Source: Flavobacterium sp. ACN6 (lineage in GTDB: Bacteria > Bacteroidota > Bacteroidia > Flavobacteriales > Flavobacteriaceae). Taken from it: a stretch of 64,000 nt of DNA. Shown piece after piece: positions 26,029 through 32,914 of the stretch. The first letter of the stretch is position 1. The number at the start of each line of letters is the position of its first letter. Location of the stretch: assembly GCF_002304005.1 (NCBI RefSeq), contig NZ_MRCQ01000018.1:24697-88696 (forward strand), read 5' to 3'. The notes under the pieces are model-generated. The model ran no database searches, was not told the origin of the DNA, and saw nothing but the letters and a program-made list of their open reading frames with translations. Position numbers and translations under genes: made by a program.

Positions 26029-26646
26029 ATGAGTATCGAAAGAAAACAGTTAATAGAATTGTGTGACAAGTTTCTTAAGGATGAAATTCAAAAAATTGAT
26101 TTATCAAATTTTGCGTGGAATTGTATAGCTTCTGACGAAATAGATTGGGACGAAAATGACGAAATAATTTCTGAAACAATTTTTGATTGGGATAACGAAG
26201 AAATAAACTTTCCCATCAATAAAGTTAATATGAAACTTTGGAAAAATAGGCTCGAAAACGATGTGGACGAATTAATGGTTTATAACAATTGGAATATTCA
26301 TATTGAAAAGCAGAAAGAAATCTGTGAAAAATATGGCTCAAATTGGAAGCCCATCAATAAAACTCTTAACATTGGTACTTCCCAAAATTTAGATTTAGAG
26401 AAATTAAATGGATTCAGGCACAGAACCAAAAAAGGTGAAGTTTGTTGGTTTATTTGGAGCGGAGAATATTCAGAAGACGACAATTTTTTTCAACCAATTT
26501 GTGCTGAACATTTATTGCAAAGAAAACCAAAACTGATTGACTATTTAGGACTTGACGAAGGATTTAGATTTCTAATAACCGAAAATGGCTATGAAGATGT
26601 TTGGTTTGACGAAAAACTGTTGGAAATAGAAAAACCGAACCGCTAA
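26029..26646 (+). CDS. Cassette 3: acidic protein of unknown function, immunity-like
   Basis: 205 residues, very acidic and tryptophan-rich, no signal or membrane segment. The C-terminal third (GFRHRTKKGEVCWFIW, CAEHLLQRKPKLIDYLGL, GFRFLITENGYEDVWFDEKLL) recalls small single-domain proteins found among polymorphic-toxin immunity genes, but I do not recognise a named family with certainty. The stop codon TAA lies inside the left core of the next attC site (26644-26646), so the ORF fills its cassette right to the recombination site. Confidence 0.7.
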   Translation: MSIERKQLIELCDKFLKDEIQKIDLSNFAWNCIASDEIDWDENDEIISETIFDWDNEEINFPINKVNMKLWKNRLENDVDELMVYNNWNIHIEKQKEICEKYGSNWKPINKTLNIGTSQNLDLEKLNGFRHRTKKGEVCWFIWSGEYSEDDNFFQPICAEHLLQRKPKLIDYLGLDEGFRFLITENGYEDVWFDEKLLEIEKPNR

Positions 26647-26774
26647 CAGCCGTTACACGAGATTTGGGCATTAGGTTGAATTTAAAGATGGTTTTGTACT
26701 TGGAAAATTGTGCATAACAGAAAAAACTCGCATCTTTAATCCCAAACTGCTTGTAGCGCGAGAACGTTGGCAGT
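26639..26774. repeat. attC-like site 3 (mixed arms)
   Basis: Left core ACCGCTAAC (26639-26647) matches cassette 3's start core GTTGGCGGT except for one G-T pair. The left arm (TTACACGAGATTTGGG) is of the type seen in site 5, but the right arm (CCCAAACTGCTTGTAG) is of the site 1 type, so the arms pair poorly. Centre nearly identical to site 5 (TGCATAACAGAAAAAACTCG). Right core GTTGGCAGT at 26766-26774. Confidence 0.8.
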
Positions 26775-26792
26775 AAGTTAAACATCAGAAAT

Positions 26793-27383
26793 TTGAACGA
26801 GACATTTAAAATATTAAAAGGATTGCCGGCATATGGCGAAATATACATTTCAATTCCTGAAAATGGCTATTCTGAATTTTCAGAAGGTTTGGCAATTAAA
26901 TTTATCAAAAAGGATAATACTGAATGGATTGGAAATTTTGAAACTGGAAGTTCAAGTTTGAAATTTGCAACAAAATTAAAAGACAGTGAAAATATTTTAA
27001 TAATTGCGTGTGGAAATTGCTACATAATGAATTCCGAAGAAACTCAACCGAAAGTTGAATTTGGACACGATTATAAATATATTTTTGAATATAACACCAA
27101 GTTTGTTTTAGTTGGCGAATATTCTATATCTATTGTAGAAAGTATCGATAACATTGAACATTTAGACAATTTATGTTACGAAGGAATAACAAATGTAAAA
27201 TTGGAAAACGAAAACTTAATTGGAGAATTAAATAATTATGATTCGTACGGAGAAGGATATAAAAATGGTTTTATTTTAAACCTAGAAACTTCAGAGTTTA
27301 AAGGAATTGAAAGAATCAAAAAGCAAAACAAAATAAATACAGAAAACATAGCTAAGAACAATAAATGGTGGAAGTTATGGTAA
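26793..27383 (+). CDS. Cassette 4: immunity-like protein of unknown function
   Basis: 196 residues using a TTG start at 26793, because no upstream ATG exists in frame after the cassette boundary. Soluble, no signal peptide. The sequence FKILKGLPAYGEIYISIPENG, WIGNFETGSSSLKFATKL, ILIIACGNCYIM and NLCYEGITNVKLENENLIGEL is beta-rich and resembles small proteins that recur next to polymorphic toxins and in variable loci; not assigned to a named family. The C-terminus is basic and ends KWWKLW. Only ORF of cassette 4 (26767-27521). Confidence 0.68.
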   Translation: MNETFKILKGLPAYGEIYISIPENGYSEFSEGLAIKFIKKDNTEWIGNFETGSSSLKFATKLKDSENILIIACGNCYIMNSEETQPKVEFGHDYKYIFEYNTKFVLVGEYSISIVESIDNIEHLDNLCYEGITNVKLENENLIGELNNYDSYGEGYKNGFILNLETSEFKGIERIKKQNKINTENIAKNNKWWKLW

Positions 27384-27394
27384 CTAAATAACCT

Positions 27395-27530
27395 ATTGCA
27401 ACACACGCTACAAGCAATTTAGGAATTTGGCTTAATGGAAAAATTAGTTTGTATTTGGAAGATTTGGCAAATCCGAAGATAAGGCTTAATTTAATCCCAA
27501 ACCTTGTGTAGCACCAGAACGTTAACTGCC
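27395..27530. repeat. attC-like site 4 (mixed arms)
   Basis: Left core is degenerate, ATTGCAAC (27395-27402), which pairs with the cassette 4 start GTTGGCAGT only with a bulged base. Left arm CTACAAGCAATTTAGG is site 1 type; right arm CCCAAACCTTGTGTAG is nearer the site 5 type. Right core GTTAACTGCC at 27521-27530. Confidence 0.78.
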
Positions 27531-27554
27531 ATTTAAAAAAACGTAAATAAGAAA

Positions 27555-28181
27555 ATGTCTGTAAAAAAGAGCGTTTTAGAAGGGAAAAAAAATAATGAAT
27601 TATATATTTATATTCAGCCTGAAAGTAGATTTGTAGCCCAAGCTATTAAATATTCTTTTGATATTTTAAAACAAAGAGGAGAAATCTTTTCTGAAGAAGA
27701 AACCAATCGAATACTAAAATTAATTGAAGAGAAAAGTTTAAAAGAAAAGCAAGAATCAATTGGAGAAGAAGCTTGGGATAAACATTCGGTTGAAGATAAT
27801 AACGCAATCGAATTGTTTTCACAGTTATCGATTTGGGGATTTTCAATTGCATTTGGAGTAATTTTTGGTAGCATTTTACTTGCGTTTAATCTTAAAAAAT
27901 TGAATAAACCTAAAGTGTCAATTATTGTTGTTTTATTTGGTATCCTTTATACAGTTTTTCAATTTCTTGCAATAAATTATCTTGAAGAAATTAATTTTGT
28001 TATTAAAAGACAAACATTCCTTTTTTCGGGAGTTGGAGCATTAATTCTACATTATGTATTTTGGGAAAACTATATTGGAAAAGAAATAAGTTATAGGAAG
28101 AAGTCTATAATAAAACCTTTGATAATTTGCATTGTGATTTTTATCCCGATAATATATTCAATTATTATTGTAAACAAATAA
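27555..28181 (+). CDS. Cassette 5: four-helix membrane protein of unknown function
   Basis: 208 residues. A soluble N-terminal ~90 residues (YIQPESRFVAQAIKYSFDIL and FSEEETNRILKLIEEKS, a helical motif common at the start of small Bacteroidota proteins) is followed by four predicted membrane helices (FSIAFGVIFGSILLAF, VSIIVVLFGILYTVF, FLFSGVGALILHYVF, PLIICIVIFIPIIYSIII). An inner-membrane protein without recognised family. It ends three bases before the left core of its attC. Confidence 0.72.
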   Translation: MSVKKSVLEGKKNNELYIYIQPESRFVAQAIKYSFDILKQRGEIFSEEETNRILKLIEEKSLKEKQESIGEEAWDKHSVEDNNAIELFSQLSIWGFSIAFGVIFGSILLAFNLKKLNKPKVSIIVVLFGILYTVFQFLAINYLEEINFVIKRQTFLFSGVGALILHYVFWENYIGKEISYRKKSIIKPLIICIVIFIPIIYSIIIVNK

Positions 28182-28183
28182 AC

Positions 28184-28320
28184 GACAGTTAACAGCCGTT
28201 ACACGAGATTTGGGCATTTGGCTGAATTTAAAGATGGTTTTGTACTTGGAAAATTGTGCATAACAGAAAAAACTCGCCTCTTTAATCCCCAACCTCGTGT
28301 AGCACCAGAACGTTGGCAGT
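28184..28320. repeat. attC-like site 5
   Basis: Left core GACAGTTAAC (28184-28193) complements cassette 5's start GTTAACTGCC at nine of ten positions. Arms ACACGAGATTTGGG and CCCCAACCTCGTGT pair well. Right core GTTGGCAGT at 28312-28320. Confidence 0.83.
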
Positions 28321-28336
28321 AATTTTAACGAAAAAA

Positions 28337-28951
28337 ATGAGAAACAGAAAGTTAAACTTTATAATTATAATATTTTTAGTTTTTGCATTTTCAAGTTGTG
28401 CAACATTCTCAAAAAAAAGATTTCGCAAAGAAGTACAAAAACTAAAAATTGAAAATATTTCAAAATTAAGTGGAAATTATTCTTTTAACCCAATTAAAAG
28501 ATATTACAGTCTTGGAAAACCAGAGGTAACAGATAATATTGCTGATTCATTAAGAAATAATAATGCGTATATGTTTTTACTAAACCAATCTCTAAATAAA
28601 CACATCAAATTTGATTCCCTTAGTAAAACTAAAAACAATTTTCAGCTAAATTTAGCTATCGAAAAAAATATATTGAAAGTTAAAGTTTTAGAGGGTTTAG
28701 TAGTAATTAAAGATACAACACTGACAGGAAAATATAGAAATGGAATGTTTTATTTAGATAATAATTTTTTAGAATGTAACGGAATTCCATATCTTTTTGG
28801 AGGGTGTAGAAATAACAAAAGAAGAATTGGATTGACAAAAAATGGAAATTTGATAATAAATGAAGCTGTAAATAATGAAGGAGCTCTATTATTAATTATT
28901 GGAGCGGGATATAGTTATAATTTGACATATGAATACAAACGAGTTGAATAA
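28337..28951 (+). CDS. Cassette 6: lipoprotein of unknown function
   Basis: 204 residues from ATG 28337. Lipoprotein signal with lipobox FSSC (MRNRKLNFIIIIFLVFAFSSC), then a lysine- and asparagine-rich beta-strand protein containing KTKNNFQLNLAIEKNILKVKVLEG and YLDNNFLECNGIPYLFGGCRNNKRRIGL. No family recognised; probably on the periplasmic or outer surface. An in-frame TTG at 28313 lies inside the recombination core and would add eight residues before the signal, so it is unlikely. Confidence 0.7.
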   Translation: MRNRKLNFIIIIFLVFAFSSCATFSKKRFRKEVQKLKIENISKLSGNYSFNPIKRYYSLGKPEVTDNIADSLRNNNAYMFLLNQSLNKHIKFDSLSKTKNNFQLNLAIEKNILKVKVLEGLVVIKDTTLTGKYRNGMFYLDNNFLECNGIPYLFGGCRNNKRRIGLTKNGNLIINEAVNNEGALLLIIGAGYSYNLTYEYKRVE

Positions 28952-28958
28952 AAAAACT

Positions 28959-29094
28959 ACCACCAACACACGCTACAAGCAATTTGGGGATTTGGTATAA
29001 TTTAAAGTTGCTCTTGTATCTGATAAATTTGTGTTTATCCGCAGATTTAGTTTCCTTAATCCCAAAATACTTGTAGCGCGGGAAAGTTGGCAGT
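28959..29094. repeat. attC-like site 6
   Basis: Left core ACCACCAAC (28959-28967) pairs with cassette 6's start GTTGGCAGT at seven of nine positions. Left arm CTACAAGCAATTTGGG, right arm CCCAAAATACTTGTAG. The centre is the most divergent of the set (TTGCTCTTGTATCTGAT). Right core GTTGGCAGT at 29086-29094. Confidence 0.78.
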
Positions 29095-29110
29095 AATATT
29101 ACCTCAGAAA

Positions 29111-29563
29111 ATGAAAATTCACGAAAAGAAATTTAACGAAATTAAAGACTTGCTAACTAGTAAACTTGTTGAAAAAGTTAGTATCTATAAAGAACAAGGT
29201 ACCCAATTTTTAAAAATAGAAAACACTGAATTTTGGTTGTCTATTGATGAAAAAGAATTTACAGTTGGTTATGGATTTAATCATACTCATTTTAGTGAAG
29301 ATTATGCAAACCTGTATGAAGGAATAATTCAAGCATTTGATTTAATAACTAACAAAGTAAAAACGACAAAATTCATAAAAGGGAATACTATTTTCAAAAC
29401 AAAAACCGAAATAGAATTTCCAAATTCAAAACTTGTAAATATTGGTGAAACAGGATTATTAATTTTTCCTTTTTGGAAAAAAACTAAAATTGAAACTTGC
29501 TTTTCTGACTTAATAATTAATAAAAGCGAAATTGAAAACGAAGTGAATAAACTAATCAACTAA
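29111..29563 (+). CDS. Cassette 7: small soluble protein of unknown function
   Basis: 150 residues from the ATG at 29111. No signal or membrane segment. Contains FLKIENTEFWLSIDEKEFTVG and GFNHTHFSEDYANLYEGIIQAFDLI, a pattern seen in small unassigned Bacteroidota proteins that look like immunity partners. As in cassette 6, a TTG inside the core is in frame but adds only eight residues. Sole ORF of cassette 7 (29087-29699). Confidence 0.68.
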   Translation: MKIHEKKFNEIKDLLTSKLVEKVSIYKEQGTQFLKIENTEFWLSIDEKEFTVGYGFNHTHFSEDYANLYEGIIQAFDLITNKVKTTKFIKGNTIFKTKTEIEFPNSKLVNIGETGLLIFPFWKKTKIETCFSDLIINKSEIENEVNKLIN

Positions 29564-29570
29564 AAATACT

Positions 29571-29707
29571 ACTGCTAACACACGCTACAAGCAATTTGGG
29601 CATTAGGCTTGATTTGAAGTTGATTTTATATTTGGAATGATTTGGCAAATCCGAAGAATGGGCTTAATTTAGTGCCAAACCCGCTGTAGCGCCAGAACGC
29701 TACCAGC
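29571..29707. repeat. attC-like site 7 (altered core)
   Basis: Left core ACTGCTAAC (29571-29579) matches cassette 7's start GTTGGCAGT except for one G-T pair. Right core reads GCTACCAGC (29699-29707), with GCT in place of the otherwise constant GTT. Left arm is site 1 type, right arm (CCAAACCCGCTGTAG) is site 2 type. The centre carries TATATTTG (29627-29634), an exact promoter -7 element. Confidence 0.75.
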
Positions 29708-29725
29708 TATTTTAGAGAATCGAAT

Positions 29726-30320
29726 ATGAGAGAAAATTGGCTTTTTATTAAAACTCCGGATCATTACGGAAAGTCGGAGATTATTCAGATTGATGAAGAT
29801 ATCATTTATTATTTTGTCGTTGAAAAAACTGATAAAATCGGTCTAATAAAGAACGAAAATAGAAATGAAAATCTAAGCGAGACAGAACATAAATATATAA
29901 ATCAAAATCGAATTAGACTTTTTAAAAAAGGAAAAATCTACAAAGTTTTAATCGATGAAAAGTCTGTAACTGAAGATTGCGTATTCGAAAATGATTACGA
30001 AAAACTAAACGCTACTGAAACTGAATTAACAGAAAGTGAAATTCAGAATTTAAAGTTTGAGTTTAATTGGAATGGCGAAAAAAAGAATATTAGGTTCAAT
30101 GAAGTTTTGGACTCGCCAGTTATGCAAGAAATAAACAAACGTGTGAATAAAGAAGGAAGCAGAATTACTTGAAAAACTAAATGAAACGCTATTTCTTTCA
30201 CTTTATACAGACAATTATCTTGATAAACTAATTCCAATAAAATATGTTGACAAACAAAAGATAATTTTATATGGTTTCCCAAAAGAACCTTATGAAATTA
30301 ATTGTCCAATAATAGAATAA
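29726..30320 (+). pseudogene. Cassette 8: frameshifted gene of unknown function
   Basis: The frame opens at ATG 29726 (MRENWLFIKTPDHYG) and stops early at 30170-30172 after 148 codons. The +1 frame continues it without a gap: reading from about 30153 gives KEAELLEKLNETLFLSLY, then TDNYLDKLIPIKYV and KIILYGFPKEPYEINCPIIE to TAA at 30318-30320, five bases before the site 8 core. One extra base near 30151-30159 (for example in AAGG) explains the break. The intact product would have about 197 residues, soluble, family unknown. Either true decay or a sequencing error. Confidence 0.7.
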
Positions 30321-30324
30321 AAAA

Positions 30325-30505
30325 CAGTTGGTAATAGCTACAACAAAGGATTTGGCATTGGCTTACTAAAAAATTAGTTTTCTATTTGTGATGATTTACT
30401 TCTCTTATTCGCTATCGCTCGCTGTTTCCCCTATTCCTTATCTATCGAGTAGCAAATCTGTGAAAAAGCATAATTTAGTTAAGGTCTTTCCAATGTTTTA
30501 TTACA
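30325..30505. repeat. Degenerate attC-like site 8 at the distal end
   Basis: AGTTGGTAAT (30326-30335) complements the cassette 8 start GCTACCAGCT with mismatches, and CTACAACAAAGGATTTGG resembles the site 2 left arm. The centre departs from the others after ATTTGTGATGATTT and includes an unrelated CGCTATCGCTCGC stretch; the right arm is reduced to TAATTTAGTTAAGG and no clean GTT core is seen. This looks like the decayed end of the array. Confidence 0.55.
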
Positions 30506-30549
30506 TCAATGCACTACTTTCATTAAGCCTTTTCTAAAAAAGGAATACC

Positions 30550-30557
30550 TATCTTTG
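30550..30557 (+). promoter_or_regulatory. Promoter element of rlmF
   Basis: TATCTTTG, an exact TAnnTTTG match, lies 17 bases before the rlmF ATG at 30574, so rlmF does not depend on transcription through the array. Confidence 0.65.
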
Positions 30558-30573
30558 CACGAAATCCATAAAA

Positions 30574-31524
30574 ATGAAAGCAATCGACAATTCTGAAAAA
30601 AATAATTTACATCCGAGAAATCTTCACCGAACTCGTTACGACTTCGAAAAACTGATTTCGAATTGTCCAGAACTAAAAGCTTTTGTAACCATAAACAAAC
30701 ACGGAATCGAAACGGTTGATTTTAGCAATCCTCTTGCTGTAAAAATCTTGAATAAAGCGTTACTGCAAACTTACTACGATATTCAAAACTGGGATATTCC
30801 GAAAAATTACCTTTGCCCGCCAATTCCAGGACGAGCAGATTACATTCATTATATTGCCGATTTATTAGCAGAAACCAACAACAACGAAATTCATGACACA
30901 TCAAATGTTTTAGGTTTAGATATCGGAACAGGCGCAAATTTAATATATCCGATATTAGGAAATTCCATTTACAATTGGAGTTTTGTGGCAACAGATATCG
31001 ATAAAAAAGCAATTGAAAACTGCAGCAAAATTATAGAAGCCAATCCAAAACTAATTGACGCCATAAGTTTACAACAGCAAACTGAATCTCGCTTTATTTT
31101 TAAAAACATTATTACGCCCGAAGATCGTTTTACGTTCACGATGTGTAATCCGCCTTTTCACGCTTCGGCAGAAGAAGCAAATAAAAGTACATCGAGAAAA
31201 GTTTCCAATTTAAATCCGAAAGAAAAAAGAAATACAAATCCAGTTTTGAACTTCGGAGGTCAAAATGCAGAATTGTGGTGTAATGGCGGCGAAATCGGAT
31301 TTGTAACGCAAATGATTTACGAAAGTGCAAAATATACTTCGCAGGTTTTATGGTTTACAACATTGGTTTCTAAAAAAGAAAATCTTTCTTCCATTTACAA
31401 AATCTTGAAAAAAGTAAATGCCGTTGCTGTAAAAACAATCGAAATGTCACAAGGTCAAAAAACAAGCCGAATTGTAGCGTGGAGTTTTATAGATAATACC
31501 GAAAAACAAAAACAATTCTTTTAA
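30574..31524 (+). CDS. rlmF: 23S rRNA (adenine1618-N6)-methyltransferase RlmF
   Basis: 316 residues. LHPRNLHRTRYDF at 12-24 and CPPIPGRADYIHYIADLL at 81-98 are RlmF-specific; the methyltransferase fold shows LDIGTGAN at 115-122 for S-adenosylmethionine and the catalytic CNPPFHAS (NPPF 192-195) typical of N6-adenine methylation. It modifies A1618 of 23S rRNA. It is the first conserved chromosomal gene after the cassette array. Confidence 0.93.
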   Translation: MKAIDNSEKNNLHPRNLHRTRYDFEKLISNCPELKAFVTINKHGIETVDFSNPLAVKILNKALLQTYYDIQNWDIPKNYLCPPIPGRADYIHYIADLLAETNNNEIHDTSNVLGLDIGTGANLIYPILGNSIYNWSFVATDIDKKAIENCSKIIEANPKLIDAISLQQQTESRFIFKNIITPEDRFTFTMCNPPFHASAEEANKSTSRKVSNLNPKEKRNTNPVLNFGGQNAELWCNGGEIGFVTQMIYESAKYTSQVLWFTTLVSKKENLSSIYKILKKVNAVAVKTIEMSQGQKTSRIVAWSFIDNTEKQKQFF

Positions 31525-31604
31525 ACAACTGATTTTCAAACACAAAATATTGATTTTACAATTTGATTTGCTACATTTATTGTAAACAATTTAAAATCAA
31601 TTTT

Positions 31605-31841
31605 ATGGCTGAATATGTTGGTTACCTCGCATCTGTTTTTATTGTTGGCGGATTTTTATTGAAAAACCTGAGAACAATTCGCTTCATCAATATGTTTGGC
31701 TGTATCTGCTTTGTAATCTATGGCATTTTTTTAAATGATTACAGGGATTTAAATCAATGGCTTTGGCCTGTGATAATTCCGAATGCGATTTTAGCATTTG
31801 TTCAAATTTATTATCTGACTTCCAAAAACGATCAATCGTAA
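31605..31841 (+). CDS. Small three-helix membrane protein (SemiSWEET/YgjV-like)
   Basis: 78 residues from ATG 31605. Three hydrophobic segments (VGYLASVFIVGGFLL, INMFGCICFVIYGIFL, WPVIIPNAILAFVQIYYL) with the layout of half-sized PQ-loop or YgjV-like inner-membrane proteins. A longer reading from 31563 adds residues without support. Function unknown. Confidence 0.7.
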   Translation: MAEYVGYLASVFIVGGFLLKNLRTIRFINMFGCICFVIYGIFLNDYRDLNQWLWPVIIPNAILAFVQIYYLTSKNDQS

Positions 31842-31925
31842 AATTATGATACTTTAAAATAAAATTCTGATACACTTTTTGGCTGCCATACTTGTAACTT
31901 TAAGGTCAAATTGAATTTTATTACT

Positions 31926-32867
31926 ATGTTAAAACTATATTCTCGTTTGGCTGTCGTGCTATTTTTAATCACAAGTTGTGCTTCAACAAAGAAGGTAAAA
32001 TTTGAGGATTACGTTTTTAAAACCAGAACCGAAGAGCAGAAATACCAAAGCTCTTATGACAAAGCTTTAAAACTTTGGAACATTCCTTATACAGAAGAAG
32101 ATATTCAAACCACTTTTGGAACAGCACATGTCGTTATTGCAGGTCCAAGAAATGGCAAAGATTTGGTTTTACTCCACGGAATGGATGCCAGCTCAACCAT
32201 GTGGTATCCCAACATTCAGGTATTAGCTAAAAAACACCGTATTTATGCCATCGACTTTTTGATGGAACCGGGAAAGTCAAATTTAACCGCAAAAGCCCTT
32301 TCATCAGAAGAAATCGTAATTTGGTATAACGAAATTTTCTCGCATTATAAATTGAAGAAATTTGACATAATCGGAGCGTCACGCGGCGGCTGGATCGCAA
32401 CATTATTGGCAACACAAAAAACAAATTCAATAGACCGAATTGTTTTATTAAGTCCCGCCCAGACTTTCAAATTTATCGATAAAGTAGGAAAAACAACTTC
32501 GGCATTAATGTTGAAACTTTTTCCAAGCGAAAAGAAATTCGGTAAAACATTAAACACTTTTTCGACTCATCCAGAAAAAATTAGTCAGATATATAAAAGA
32601 CAGTTTTATTTGGCTAATAAATATGCCAAATCCAATTCGAGTATGCTTAAAATGCATCCGTTTTCAGACAAAGAATTGCAATCAATAGATAATCCCGTTT
32701 TGGTTTTAATTGGTGACAAAGACGTTATTAATTCAGAAGACAGTTTAGAACGAGCTCAAAAATATTTAAAAAACAGCAAAACAAAAGTCATAAAAGATGC
32801 TGGACATTTTTTATCGATCGATCAATCTAAAATCACCAACGACGCTATGATTAATTTTTTAGAATAG
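31926..32867 (+). CDS. Alpha/beta hydrolase lipoprotein
   Basis: 313 residues from ATG 31926; the TTG at 31911 would put five residues before the signal and is not used. A lipobox LITSC ends the signal. Hydrolase motifs: VLLHGMDASSTMWYP, the nucleophile elbow GASRGG, VLIGDKDVI with the acid and DAGHFLS with the histidine. The arginine in GASRGG is less usual but compatible. A membrane-anchored esterase or peptidase-like enzyme, substrate unknown. Confidence 0.83.
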   Translation: MLKLYSRLAVVLFLITSCASTKKVKFEDYVFKTRTEEQKYQSSYDKALKLWNIPYTEEDIQTTFGTAHVVIAGPRNGKDLVLLHGMDASSTMWYPNIQVLAKKHRIYAIDFLMEPGKSNLTAKALSSEEIVIWYNEIFSHYKLKKFDIIGASRGGWIATLLATQKTNSIDRIVLLSPAQTFKFIDKVGKTTSALMLKLFPSEKKFGKTLNTFSTHPEKISQIYKRQFYLANKYAKSNSSMLKMHPFSDKELQSIDNPVLVLIGDKDVINSEDSLERAQKYLKNSKTKVIKDAGHFLSIDQSKITNDAMINFLE

Positions 32868-32914
32868 CATTCAAACTTTGTATCTTTACAAAACCAAATT
32901 TTCAGCGCACAAAA

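Noticed and set aside
28313..28336. TTG in the recombination core as true start of cassettes 6 and 7
   Set aside because: In both, a normal ATG follows eight codons later; in cassette 6 that ATG begins a proper lipoprotein signal.
25040..30505. The ~135-bp repeats as a CRISPR array or simple dispersed repeats
   Set aside because: Repeats are far too long and spacers are whole genes; and core sequences pair with the other end of the same unit, which dispersed repeats would not do.
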